64,000 nucleotides of DNA from a virus. The stretch is from IMG/VR virus record IMGVR_UViG_3300045116_000451, positions 31,654 to 95,653 of that record; one strand, given 5' to 3'. A program made the translations under genes and the position numbers. Shown here one piece after another: positions 34,033 to 41,870 of this stretch (its first letter is position 1; each line of letters opens with the position of its first letter). Below the pieces are notes generated by a model. It was not told where the DNA came from. It ran no database searches and was given only the letters and a program-made list of their open reading frames with translations.

Positions 34033-34061
34033 AGCGTAACCCCGTCGGGCTGGAGCGAGAA
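34033..34061 (-). promoter_or_regulatory. Leaderless promoter for the membrane-protein unit
   Basis: TTCTCG (34056-34061), a 17-bp spacer and TACGCT (34033-34038) lie six bases before ATG 34026. It would start transcription of the run of coupled membrane-protein genes to its left. Confidence 0.5.
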
Positions 34062-34069
34062 GGCGCGCG

Positions 34070-35020
34070 TCAGGCAACTCGGGAGCGCACCGACAACTCG
34101 CCGAGCGTCTCTACGTGCGCCGGTACATTGAACTCACGCAGCAGCACGAGGTGGCCTGGGTCCGTGATCACCCAAGGGTCCGTTCGCTCATCCCGTGTGC
34201 GCCTCACCTTGCCGACGTTCTTGGAATGCACGTCCGCGAGCAACATGTCGTTGTCCATGTAGTAGGTGAGCGCCTCTCCGACGAGGCGCGAATCGGGCTC
34301 GCTTCGCAACGTGGCCGCACACAACTCGAGGCCCGCCCAAAGGAGCGCCAGTCCGTCGAGCGTCCAGGCGCTCTCAAGATCCAAACCGCGCAGAACGAGA
34401 GTTTTTCCGGACAACAGAGACACGTCCCCAGCCAAGCGCTTGGATCGTTCTTTGATCGTCGGCATGATCATGGGGATCGCGCTCATATTGTCCCATCCGG
34501 ACAGGCTGGCCTTTCGCATTATGACGGCCGCATTTTTGTACTCGCGCAGGACGTTCCTGAACACATGCACGGACTCGCAGTTCGCGACGAGCCTGGTCCA
34601 GCCAGGGCGCCTGCTCTGTCGCTCGCATTCCTCGCTCAACCTTTTCACGTCGCCGATGGCGTAAGCGCGTTCGCGCCACAGAAGGTGCACTTGTGCCGGC
34701 TCATCGTGTCCGGGCACCTCGTGCCGTCCAGGGACGCGCACGATGTCGTGGTAGCGCACGACGCCTTCGTGTTTCAGGTTCAATGCGCTCGTGAGCGCGA
34801 CGAATTCAGCTTCCGAGTTATCGGTCGTGATTTTGAACACGACGTCAGCGACGCTCGTGTTGTAAACGCAGCCGTAGCTCCCGCAGCCGAGAGGCTGCCA
34901 CAACGCGACCGGAGACCCTACTGGAAGCAGGTCGCGATCGACGCGCTTGCACAGCGACGTCCAGTTCGCTGCAAGGATTTCGTCGACCCATCCGGGAGGG
35001 TTCGCGCACGCGTTTTTCAC
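34070..35020 (-). CDS. Protein-kinase-like protein, 316 aa
   Basis: GTG 35020 overlaps the upstream stop. It has a glycine-rich loop LGCGSYGCVY (44-53), a candidate ATP-lysine at 63 (VVFKITTD), a catalytic-loop equivalent ADVHSKNVG (Asp ... Asn) and ITDPGH in place of DFG. This fits a minimal protein-kinase/phosphotransferase fold. The N-terminus (GWVDEILAANWTSLCKRV) matches that of the next gene, so the two are tandem paralogues. Substrate unknown; a virion-packaged or host-modifying kinase is possible. Confidence 0.75.
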   Translation of the reverse strand: MKNACANPPGWVDEILAANWTSLCKRVDRDLLPVGSPVALWQPLGCGSYGCVYNTSVADVVFKITTDNSEAEFVALTSALNLKHEGVVRYHDIVRVPGRHEVPGHDEPAQVHLLWRERAYAIGDVKRLSEECERQSRRPGWTRLVANCESVHVFRNVLREYKNAAVIMRKASLSGWDNMSAIPMIMPTIKERSKRLAGDVSLLSGKTLVLRGLDLESAWTLDGLALLWAGLELCAATLRSEPDSRLVGEALTYYMDNDMLLADVHSKNVGKVRRTRDERTDPWVITDPGHLVLLREFNVPAHVETLGELSVRSRVA

Positions 35021-35592
35021 GGCCGCACCGCCCGTCTCGCAGCGACCCGCGTCCGAGCGTCGAGATCCCCCAGCGTCTCGATCGCGAACTCGGGCCTCTC
35101 GGCGCCAAGAAAGATGACGTGCCCGGGGTCCGTGATCACCCACACCTTCTCACGGTCTCGCTTTCGCCTGGTGACGATTCCCACGTTGCCAGGGTGAACG
35201 TCGCTCACGAGCACGTCCTTGTCCAGGCACAATCGCAGCGCTTGGCCGATTCGGCGAGACATGGGATTTCGAATGAGGGTCTGGATGCTCGCCTGCGTGG
35301 AAGCCCATGCCATTGCGGCGCGCAGAACGATCGGGTCCACTAAAGACCCTCGGGCATCGTCGGTGTGAAGCACGAGCTTTGATGCCGGATGCTTCGCTTC
35401 CTTGAGCACGACATCCTTCGCGGAAGTTGCGTACACGCACCCGTAATAGCCGCAGCCGAGCGCTTTCGGGCTTTGCTTTGCACGACCAGCCGGCAGAAGC
35501 TCGGACGAGAGCCTTCGCGTCAGCTCGGTCCAGTTCTGCCTGAGCATCTTGTCGACCCAGTCGGGTTCGTTCGGGCTGGCAAGTTGGCTCAT
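35017..35592 (-). CDS. Shortened paralogous kinase-like protein, 191 aa
   Basis: It shares the WVDKMLRQNWTELTRRL N-terminus, the glycine loop LGCGYYGCVY, VVLKEA, SDVHPGNVG and ITDPGH with the 34070 gene. About 120 residues between the N-lobe and the catalytic loop are missing. Catalytic Asp and Asn are retained. It may be a regulatory partner of the longer copy or a degenerating duplicate. It overlaps both neighbours by four bases. Confidence 0.7.
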   Translation of the reverse strand: MSQLASPNEPDWVDKMLRQNWTELTRRLSSELLPAGRAKQSPKALGCGYYGCVYATSAKDVVLKEAKHPASKLVLHTDDARGSLVDPIVLRAAMAWASTQASIQTLIRNPMSRRIGQALRLCLDKDVLVSDVHPGNVGIVTRRKRDREKVWVITDPGHVIFLGAERPEFAIETLGDLDARTRVAARRAVRP

Positions 35593-36188
35593 TCGTCCAC
35601 GCTGATGGTCTTGTACGATTTAATCGCCGAGAGCATCTCCTGCTCGCGCGTGCCGGCCACGGGGTCGCACACGATCCAGGTCTGCGATCGGGGCTCGCGC
35701 AGGCACGCGAACACGTGCGTGTACTCCCCACCGGGCTGGAAGGCCGCGATCGTGTAGCGGGCCTCTCTGCCGAGCGTCATGCCGAGCGCGGCGATGAGCG
35801 TCGCGATGTCGTCGCAGTCGACGAGCGCGACGCGTTGCTTCTCGATCTCGAGCAGGGTCCGAAACGGCGTCTTCACCTGCTCGACGTGTCGGGCGTCGTT
35901 CGAGTAGCGCAGCCAGGGGCTCGTGCACCAGCCCCGGATGGCAAGGATCTCGCTCAGGTAGTCCTTGGGTCGAAGATGCCGGACGATCGCTTCGGCCCAC
36001 TGGCGCACGCGGTAGTTCTGCTCGCCCTCCTTGCCGCGGGCGTACCCCAGCATCATGTGGATGGTCTGGTCGGTCCCCTTGAAGCGCCCGAGCCACGGCA
36101 CGACGGGCTCGGAGCCAGGCGGCGCCCCGTAGCCCGGGAACGAACCCGTGGCGACGACGGGCACGAAGCTTGGGGAGCGCAGGAACAT
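35589..36188 (-). CDS. Transglutaminase-like cysteine protease/transferase, 199 aa
   Basis: The Cys-His-Asp order and spacing fit the transglutaminase-like superfamily: Cys125 in VDCDDIATLIAALG, His158 in GGEYTHVFAC and Asp175 in WIVCDPVAG. Phage members of this fold occur near head and structural genes, though their roles are rarely known. ATG 36188 lies six bases after a TATCAT -10. Followed by the two kinase-like genes in one unit. Confidence 0.75.
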   Translation of the reverse strand: MFLRSPSFVPVVATGSFPGYGAPPGSEPVVPWLGRFKGTDQTIHMMLGYARGKEGEQNYRVRQWAEAIVRHLRPKDYLSEILAIRGWCTSPWLRYSNDARHVEQVKTPFRTLLEIEKQRVALVDCDDIATLIAALGMTLGREARYTIAAFQPGGEYTHVFACLREPRSQTWIVCDPVAGTREQEMLSAIKSYKTISVDE

Positions 36189-36194
36189 GCGGAC

Positions 36195-36224
36195 ATGATA
36201 GGCGCCTAGCGCCGGTCACGTCAC
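36195..36224 (-). promoter_or_regulatory. Leaderless promoter for the transglutaminase/kinase unit
   Basis: GTGACG (36219-36224), an 18-bp spacer and TATCAT (36195-36200) are followed by six bases and ATG 36188. GTGACG also serves as the -35 at 39867. Confidence 0.55.
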
Positions 36225-36241
36225 GGGCGCGGGGCTCGTCG

Positions 36242-36766
36242 TCACATCAGCCCCGGCAGGTCGGCGCGGGCTCCGCACACCCCGTTGTGACGTTCGAGCA
36301 TCTGCAAAAACCACGGGTTCGACAGAGCGGCGGGACCCCGCGCCATGCGAAGGGCCGCAATCGCGTGCGTGCTCAGAAAACAACTCGGCGTCCGGGAGAT
36401 CCGCCCGCGTTTCGGCATCGGGGGCAGCATGAGCGCAAGGGCTGCGATGAGCGCGGATCGGTTGCGCCCTTGCCAACACGTGACGAGCACGCGCTTGCCC
36501 GCGTCGAGAAGCTCGCGGACACGCACGGCTGCCCAAATAGCCGTGCGCACCTCCTTGTCGGTCATGGGCTCGCCGCTGTCGTCCAGCGGCGCATAGATGA
36601 CTCGCATGCCCAGGAACAGCCGAGCCGGGGGCTGCGCTTCCTTGGCCGCGAGCACCAGGACGTCGAAGCGGTAGCGAAGCCAAGCTGAGCCCATCGGGTA
36701 GCTGCCGACCCAGAGCGCGCCCGCCACGAGCGACGCTTCCACGGTGGGTACTTTCTGGCTAGCCAT
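36242..36766 (-). CDS. Dual-specificity/tyrosine phosphatase-like protein, 174 aa
   Basis: The P-loop VLVTCWQGRNRSALIA has Cys97-x5-Arg103-Ser104, and an upstream PLDDSGEP supplies the general-acid Asp. The His that normally precedes the Cys is Thr96, which should raise the thiol pKa and may weaken activity. ATG 36766 is chosen because it overlaps the upstream TAG (ATGGCTAG). Longer frames start inside the neighbour. With kinases encoded 1 kb away, reversible phosphorylation may be part of this element's biology. Confidence 0.75.
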   Translation of the reverse strand: MASQKVPTVEASLVAGALWVGSYPMGSAWLRYRFDVLVLAAKEAQPPARLFLGMRVIYAPLDDSGEPMTDKEVRTAIWAAVRVRELLDAGKRVLVTCWQGRNRSALIAALALMLPPMPKRGRISRTPSCFLSTHAIAALRMARGPAALSNPWFLQMLERHNGVCGARADLPGLM

Positions 36767-37073
36767 GCCCGCCACGCGCCATCGTGAGGGAAGCCATGCC
36801 CTGCTCTCGCTCACGCACGAAAGGCCCGTACTCGAGCGCCAGGCCGGCGAGCTTCATCTCGCTCTCGAGCCACGCCTGCGCGTCTTGCGCAACGATCGCC
36901 TTGTCTCTGCGCTTCACGGCATCCATGAGCCTGCGCGCAAGAACTTTCCTGCGCTCGAAGCAAGCCGCAAGCTCGCCTTCGGTCGGAAGCGCCACGACCG
37001 CACGAGCCACGAGGGCCTCCACGTCGCGCCAGAACGGATCGGGCTCGCCGAGGTCCGAGTTATCATTCGTCAT
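36759..37073 (-). CDS. Hypothetical helical protein, 104 aa
   Basis: An acidic N-terminus is followed by helices rich in Ala, Glu and Arg (VEALVARAVVALPTEGELAA, RRKVLARRLMDAVKRRDKA). No family. Translationally coupled to the phosphatase and overlapping the upstream gene by 11 bases. Confidence 0.6.
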   Translation of the reverse strand: MTNDNSDLGEPDPFWRDVEALVARAVVALPTEGELAACFERRKVLARRLMDAVKRRDKAIVAQDAQAWLESEMKLAGLALEYGPFVREREQGMASLTMARGGHG

Positions 37074-37434
37074 CGTCGCTCTCCTTCTGGGCGCTCTCGA
37101 ACGCTCGATGGCGCTTGGACAAGGCGCTCGGGCGAAGCAACGTCAGGAAGAGCGGGGCGTTCTCGTTTTCTGGCTCGATTTCGCCGTTGAGAATGACCCA
37201 CTTGTCGGCTTCTTCGAAGCTCATCCCTTGACGTACGAGAACGTCCACGCACTTGTCCCTGTCGTAGCACGCCAAGGTTCTATCGAAGCGCGCGGCGTAC
37301 CCGATGAGAGCGTCTTCGAACCCGTCGGCGAAAAGCGCATCCGGATTTTCTTCCGCAACCATTTCGGCTGCTTCGTCAAATGACGGCTCCGGCTCGTCTG
37401 TGTCGATCTCGGAAAAATCTTCGTCCTCGGTCAT
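37063..37434 (-). CDS. Acidic hypothetical protein, 123 aa
   Basis: ATG 37434 overlaps the upstream stop. The first 50 residues are strongly acidic, the middle is helical (FEDALIGYAARFDRTLACYD) and both ends are rich in Asp/Glu. It might shield a basic partner such as the core protein, but that is only a guess from charge. No family. Confidence 0.6.
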   Translation of the reverse strand: MTEDEDFSEIDTDEPEPSFDEAAEMVAEENPDALFADGFEDALIGYAARFDRTLACYDRDKCVDVLVRQGMSFEEADKWVILNGEIEPENENAPLFLTLLRPSALSKRHRAFESAQKESDDDE

Positions 37435-38042
37435 CTGAGCCCCTTCGGTCTCGGGATTCCGCGTCCGAGCGTCTGGATGATGCAGCCTTCCGTGCCCGTG
37501 TAGCCGATGCGCTCGCCGAGCACGTGTTCGGCGATGGCGTCGGCAAGCATCTCGACTTCGTCGCGAGGCCGCCCCTCCCAGTCGCGAAGGTGCTTGGCGA
37601 AGTTGTGGCTTGGAAGCGTCTCGAACACGAACACGGCAGGCCCCTGAAACTTCTGGGGCAGGTCTTCGAGAGACCGAGCCCAAGCGCCCTGTCGGATGTG
37701 CATTTCGACGGCCCGCCGGAACCAGTACTTGCCCGGGCTCGACAGATCGACCGCGTGCCCGGCTTCGTGGGCGAGGATCGCCTTGATGTTCGCGAGCGGA
37801 AGGTCGGCGAACTCGGGAGCGAGCACGAGCGTGCTCGCGTCCTCGCTCATGCCGGCGAAGTGCCGGCACGTGTCGCGCCACTCCGGGTCGATCACGATCT
37901 TCGCGACGTTCCCAGGGGCTTCGAAGCCGTGCTCACGGAAAAGCTGGAGCATCTCGCGCCAGTACGGCTCGATCACCCGCCACGCCTTGTCGGGTCGAAG
38001 CGGCGTTTCCGGCAGCTCGTACGGGTCCGGGCGCTTCATCAC
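37431..38042 (-). CDS. HEAGH zinc metallopeptidase-like protein, 203 aa
   Basis: ILAHEAGHAVDL (His92, Glu93, His96) is a gluzincin-type zinc helix. A downstream acidic helix (RDEVEMLADAIAEHVLG) could supply the third ligand. The rest is alpha/beta with no secretion signal, so it acts in the cytoplasm or inside a particle. It could be a maturation protease or an inactive scaffold. GTG start at 38042 overlapping the upstream TGA. Confidence 0.65.
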   Translation of the reverse strand: MMKRPDPYELPETPLRPDKAWRVIEPYWREMLQLFREHGFEAPGNVAKIVIDPEWRDTCRHFAGMSEDASTLVLAPEFADLPLANIKAILAHEAGHAVDLSSPGKYWFRRAVEMHIRQGAWARSLEDLPQKFQGPAVFVFETLPSHNFAKHLRDWEGRPRDEVEMLADAIAEHVLGERIGYTGTEGCIIQTLGRGIPRPKGLR

Positions 38043-38572
38043 TTGGCTGGAGCTGGCTCCGCGGGCGGCTCAGCGGATGGCTTGCGGGCCCGCGCCTTCT
38101 CTTCCTGCGCAAGCTTCGCTTCCAGATCGCGGGTGCTGATGACATCAACTGTAAGCGGGCTAGCCATCTTGCGTTCGAGGCGCTCGAGTCTGGCATCGAC
38201 GTGATTGAACCGAGTCATGAGCACGTCGAAGTACGGCGGGACTGCGTCTGGGAATCCGGCCGTCGCGGGTTCGTATCCGACGGGTTCGCCCCCGACGCCT
38301 TTGCCAGGCTCGCTTGGCTTGGACAGGATGGCGATCACGGCCTTGATGAGTTCGGGCAGGCTCGAGTTGATCGTGCTGGTCCACGCATCTTCGATCCTGC
38401 GCTCGTTGCGCTCGCGCTTCTGCTTTCGCTTCGCCTTGCGCTTCCGACGCTTGTGCTCCTCGATGCGCGCGTCGCGCACGAACCGAGAATGGTATTCTAC
38501 GATGCCCGCCAGATGGTCGAGGCGACCGATTTCGGACAGGATCCTGAAAAGACGCGTGACATTCTCGAGCAT
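38039..38572 (-). CDS. Basic coiled-coil protein, 177 aa
   Basis: After a helical N-terminus comes a Lys/Arg tract (EEHKRRKRKAKRKQKRERNERR, about 39-60), then a helical middle, a Pro-rich linker, a coiled-coil segment (VDARLERLERKM) and a Pro/Ala/Lys tail. No family. The mixture suggests nucleic-acid binding or scaffolding. Confidence 0.6.
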   Translation of the reverse strand: MLENVTRLFRILSEIGRLDHLAGIVEYHSRFVRDARIEEHKRRKRKAKRKQKRERNERRIEDAWTSTINSSLPELIKAVIAILSKPSEPGKGVGGEPVGYEPATAGFPDAVPPYFDVLMTRFNHVDARLERLERKMASPLTVDVISTRDLEAKLAQEEKARARKPSAEPPAEPAPAK

Positions 38573-38598
38573 CGTAATGCTTTCCTTTCGGGTACTTC

Positions 38599-39132
38599 CT
38601 AGCGCTGCCAGCCGCCCTGCGGCGGGCCCGGAGGACCGTACGCTACCTGGCCGGACGGGACAGGCTGCGGAATACCGCGAACGAGCTGGTTCACGATCGG
38701 TGCCATGGCGCGGATGATCGCCTGCTGCTCGGCGCTGATGAGCCCGCCCCTGCCCGCGCTTCGCAGCTGGCGCTCGGCTTCCATCGGTGTGATGTCGAAG
38801 AACACGAGCGGGTTGTCCATGCACCCGCACCGAAAGTCGGGGTACAGGCAACGATGGCGCGGCGAGTACTTCCACTCGGTCTCGAACAGGTCCGGCCTCC
38901 CCATCGCCTGCCCGATGCGCTGCGGAAACTGCGCGTACTGGATCGCGTACAACTCGGACCAGGGGAAGAGCAAACCGTGAGGCCTGCCGCAGCCCTCGCA
39001 GCGCCTCTCCTTGATGAGCCCGTTTCGTCCGGGATCGATCTTGACTTTCATCTGCGTCAGGTCATCGATCGCCTCCGAGCCGGCGAACACGCCAAAGCTG
39101 AGCGGATCGAGTTCTTCATCGAGCTGAGCCAT
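38599..39132 (-). CDS. Hypothetical zinc-site protein, 177 aa
   Basis: Starts at ATG 39132. A cluster CEGCGRPHG and a second CGCMD, with HRC between them, could hold zinc. Aromatic segments (LYAIQYAQFPQ, EWKYSPRHRC) and a Pro/Gln-rich C-terminus follow. No family recognised. Confidence 0.6.
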   Translation of the reverse strand: MAQLDEELDPLSFGVFAGSEAIDDLTQMKVKIDPGRNGLIKERRCEGCGRPHGLLFPWSELYAIQYAQFPQRIGQAMGRPDLFETEWKYSPRHRCLYPDFRCGCMDNPLVFFDITPMEAERQLRSAGRGGLISAEQQAIIRAMAPIVNQLVRGIPQPVPSGQVAYGPPGPPQGGWQR

Positions 39133-39192
39133 CTCGGCACCGCCTTTCGATCGGACTGTTGGCGCGACGATACATCGCTCGCGCGAAGCGCG

Positions 39193-39837
39193 CTAGCCAG
39201 AATCGTCGTTGTCTTCTTCGTCATCGTCCGGCTCGTTCGAGCGCAGCCAAGGCGCCGGAACGCCCGCCGAAGGGGCGCTGCGCAGCGCCGGAGCGAACGG
39301 CTTGAGCAGGAAGTACGCCCCGACGAGCCCTCCGGCTCCGATGAGAAAGCGCGTCAGGCCACCTGCGCCGAGGGCGTGCGGGAGCTGCCCCGCGCCCGCG
39401 ACGCCCAGCCCGGCTCCGAGCGCGCCCTTCCAGCTGGACGTAAGCAGGTAGCCGAGCGCTGCAGCCGTACCGACCTGAGCGAGCCCACCGAGGACACCGA
39501 GAAGCGCGTTCGGCCTCGCGGCGAAGATGCCACCAGCCGGTCCGAAGATGCCGCCGTCCTCCTGGCCGAAGCTCGCGTGCTGCCAGGTCGGCGGCTGACG
39601 GTAGCCGTAGTAGGAGCGGCCGGGAGGCGGCGACGCTGGCGGAGCACGCGGCGCGAAGTCGTCCGCGGGGGGAATGAAGCTCGTCGGCGCGTACTGCTCG
39701 GCCTGGTGGGCCGGCGGACGCTCTCCCTGGTAGCCCTCCGGCGCTGGTCCCATCTCGCTCACGTCGAACATGCTCACCTCACCCGGCAAGGACCCCGCAG
39801 GCTCTTCGAGCGCCCATCCGGTCGGGTCGTTGCTCAT
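39193..39837 (-). CDS. Two-segment membrane protein, 214 aa
   Basis: ATG 39837 lies six bases after TAGCAT (leaderless). A Pro-rich disordered N-terminus is followed by a Gly-rich repeat (GGIFGPAGGIFAA), hydrophobic segments (about 112-136 and 160-178) and an acidic tail (DDDEEDNDD). It is a membrane protein outside the main block; its acidic end is unlike the basic tails there. Confidence 0.6.
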   Translation of the reverse strand: MSNDPTGWALEEPAGSLPGEVSMFDVSEMGPAPEGYQGERPPAHQAEQYAPTSFIPPADDFAPRAPPASPPPGRSYYGYRQPPTWQHASFGQEDGGIFGPAGGIFAARPNALLGVLGGLAQVGTAAALGYLLTSSWKGALGAGLGVAGAGQLPHALGAGGLTRFLIGAGGLVGAYFLLKPFAPALRSAPSAGVPAPWLRSNEPDDDEEDNDDSG

Positions 39838-39843
39838 GCGAAG

Positions 39844-39872
39844 ATGCTACGCTGAGAGAGAAGCGACGTCAC
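39844..39872 (-). promoter_or_regulatory. Leaderless promoter for the 39193 gene
   Basis: GTGACG (39867-39872), a 17-bp spacer and TAGCAT (39844-39849) lie six bases before ATG 39837. Confidence 0.55.
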
Positions 39873-39925
39873 GTGTGCGGCTGGTCGCGCCCTCTTCCGC
39901 GTCTCGCCGGGGCCGCACCTTTGGT

Positions 39926-40501
39926 TTATCCAATTTGCATCATGAATGGTCGCAAGCCGGCAAGCACCTTGTTTTCGATCTCTTCGGTTAGTTCCGATGT
40001 AAGCTCGCGGGGGTCGCTCGGCGGTTGGGTGTGAAGTTGCGGAATCCGGTCGCCTTCGTGAAAATAGCCAGGTTGTAGGCGCGTGGTCACGTAGACTGGG
40101 GCCTTCGCAGGTAGAAAAAACGGCGAATCTTCTAGATACCGGGAAGGCGCTCTTTTCACCCATCCGACGAGGCCTTCGAGCAGTCGAGGCTTGTCGGTGC
40201 AGGGCTCGAAATTCGTAAGGCGCCTCAGTGCCCCCACGTCCTCGGTGTGCATCGTGAACGGACCCCTCAGAAATGCGAAACTGTCTCGCACTTCTTCGAC
40301 CGTAGCTGGAAGGCATTCGGGATCGAATGCGCCAACCATCATTTGCCACATCGACAGTTCTGGTTGCGTGGCTTGTCGATGTTGCCTGCTGTCGTCGTGT
40401 TCGATGATGTAGAAACCGTCGCAGTGAAAGGTCAGCCCGAACCTAGCCGCCATGCGTTCGTAGTTCTTGTCACGGTAGCCGATGTACTTGAGTTGCTTCA
40501 T
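39926..40501 (-). CDS. Hypothetical protein of lower GC, 191 aa
   Basis: Starts at ATG 40501. Codon use is noticeably more A/T-rich than in the structural block, suggesting separate acquisition together with the next two genes. The sequence is mixed alpha/beta with no signature (MKQLKYIGYRDKNYERM; FEPCTDKPRLLEGLVGW). It lies next to the Tad2-like gene, so a role against host defences is conceivable but unsupported. Confidence 0.6.
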   Translation of the reverse strand: MKQLKYIGYRDKNYERMAARFGLTFHCDGFYIIEHDDSRQHRQATQPELSMWQMMVGAFDPECLPATVEEVRDSFAFLRGPFTMHTEDVGALRRLTNFEPCTDKPRLLEGLVGWVKRAPSRYLEDSPFFLPAKAPVYVTTRLQPGYFHEGDRIPQLHTQPPSDPRELTSELTEEIENKVLAGLRPFMMQIG

Positions 40502-40522
40502 GCGTCACGGCCGTTGGTCGCC

Positions 40523-40942
40523 TTACGGAACACCTTGACAATCGCAATCTTTAACGATGCACGCTCCGTAGCAGCGGTGCCATTTTTGCAGATGCCCGCA
40601 TTTGAGACATGGAGACGCTTCGTCAATCGCCTTCTGTTGTGCTCTCTCGTGTTCCAACTTCCACTCCGTGGCGTCGTCGGGAGGGGCAAACGCTGGCGTC
40701 TGCACTATCTCCCAGTCGTCTGCCGTCAGGTCGTTCGTGCTCAGTTGGGCGTGTCTTGTGAATTCCAGATGATCGCCCGCCCCGGCATACGTTATCAAGA
40801 GTCCAGAAACTTCGGCAACGATCACGTACTCCAACTGGCCGGGATTCGTTGGGTGTCCATTCGGCCAATTCGGATCGACCCATGCGCGACGACGAACCGC
40901 GTGTCCGTTCCTGAGCGCGAGCGCGGCTTTACGTATTTTCAT
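40523..40942 (-). CDS. DUF2829/Tad2-like protein with added zinc-binding tail
   Basis: Residues 1-85 follow the DUF2829 (Tad2) pattern: an N-terminal helix with ALALRNGHAVRRRAW, a central strand region and the closing LTADDWEIV. Phage Tad2 proteins bind and sequester the signalling molecule of Thoeris immunity. Here about 50 extra residues end in a Cys/His cluster (CLKCGH, HRCYGACIVKDCDC) that may bind zinc and is not part of the family core. The gene is less GC-rich than average. Anti-Thoeris activity is inferred from family only. Confidence 0.65.
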   Translation of the reverse strand: MKIRKAALALRNGHAVRRRAWVDPNWPNGHPTNPGQLEYVIVAEVSGLLITYAGAGDHLEFTRHAQLSTNDLTADDWEIVQTPAFAPPDDATEWKLEHERAQQKAIDEASPCLKCGHLQKWHRCYGACIVKDCDCQGVP

Positions 40943-40958
40943 GGTGCACGATCACGGG

Positions 40959-41870
40959 TCAGCTGCGCGAGCGACCGCCGATGGCCGCTTCGAACTTGCT
41001 CAAAGCATCTCCCAAGCACCAGCAGAACTCGGAGTCGGGAATTCCATCTTGCGATCCACCGAACGGGTTCTTGAAGCGCAAAAGCCCCGACCCAGAAAAG
41101 CCCAGGTCTTCCAAAACACCGAACATCGTAGCTTCATTGCGCAACCACGGCTCCCTGTGCTCGAGGATGAGCTTGGCCGCGAGCACTTCTTCTTCGGGAG
41201 GGACCGACCAGTCGTGAAAGTGCACAACGCTATCGTCCGTCATGTCCCGGCAGATGCGCGTGTTCTTGGCCGCCATGGCCGAGTTGCGGTGCGCCAGCAT
41301 GTACCGATGACCCGTCAGCCCGCCGTACGCGAAAAGCAGGCGATCCCGCGACCAGTCGGCATGCTGCTCCTCGTCCAGGAACGCGAGCAGAACGTCCGTT
41401 GCCGGGCCCACCGCCGCCTGGTAGCACGACGGGCAGCACGGGGTTGGGCGTTTTACCGTGGCCGCTGCCTCGGGCTTCTTCGTGTCGTCGTTGGTAGCGT
41501 CCTTGGCGACCTGCTCGGCGAGCGATTGCAACTCTGCCCTGGCGCCGTGGGAGGTGAGCACCTCACCGTTCGCAAGCCGCACGGCCGTGAGCACGTCCGT
41601 CCCGGGGCGCATGATCTTGGCCGCGATCGGGCCCACTTTTTCTAGCGGCGCAGTCACCAAGAACACGTGTGTTTCCGTTTCTGATTCAGGAAACGGAAAC
41701 GCCCTCCACTTCGGCAGCCACCCCTGCTTGATGCACTCGCCGGCGATCTCGTTCGCGACGCGCATCTCGTCCGCGGTCGGCTTCTCCAGCGTCAGGACCG
41801 TGTGCTCGGGCTTCCCCGGCGCAGGTTCGAGCCGAAGGTCACCGTTCCAGCTCGGGATGTACCACTTCAT
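40959..41870 (-). CDS. Hypothetical protein, 303 aa
   Basis: ATG 41870 follows GAAAGGAAACAAACG. The N-terminal half is beta-rich. A CCPSC pair lies near residue 145, then a helical part with HFHDW and a C-terminal region with two more Cys. No family recognised. Coupled to the upstream gene by overlap. Confidence 0.6.
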   Translation of the reverse strand: MKWYIPSWNGDLRLEPAPGKPEHTVLTLEKPTADEMRVANEIAGECIKQGWLPKWRAFPFPESETETHVFLVTAPLEKVGPIAAKIMRPGTDVLTAVRLANGEVLTSHGARAELQSLAEQVAKDATNDDTKKPEAAATVKRPTPCCPSCYQAAVGPATDVLLAFLDEEQHADWSRDRLLFAYGGLTGHRYMLAHRNSAMAAKNTRICRDMTDDSVVHFHDWSVPPEEEVLAAKLILEHREPWLRNEATMFGVLEDLGFSGSGLLRFKNPFGGSQDGIPDSEFCWCLGDALSKFEAAIGGRSRS

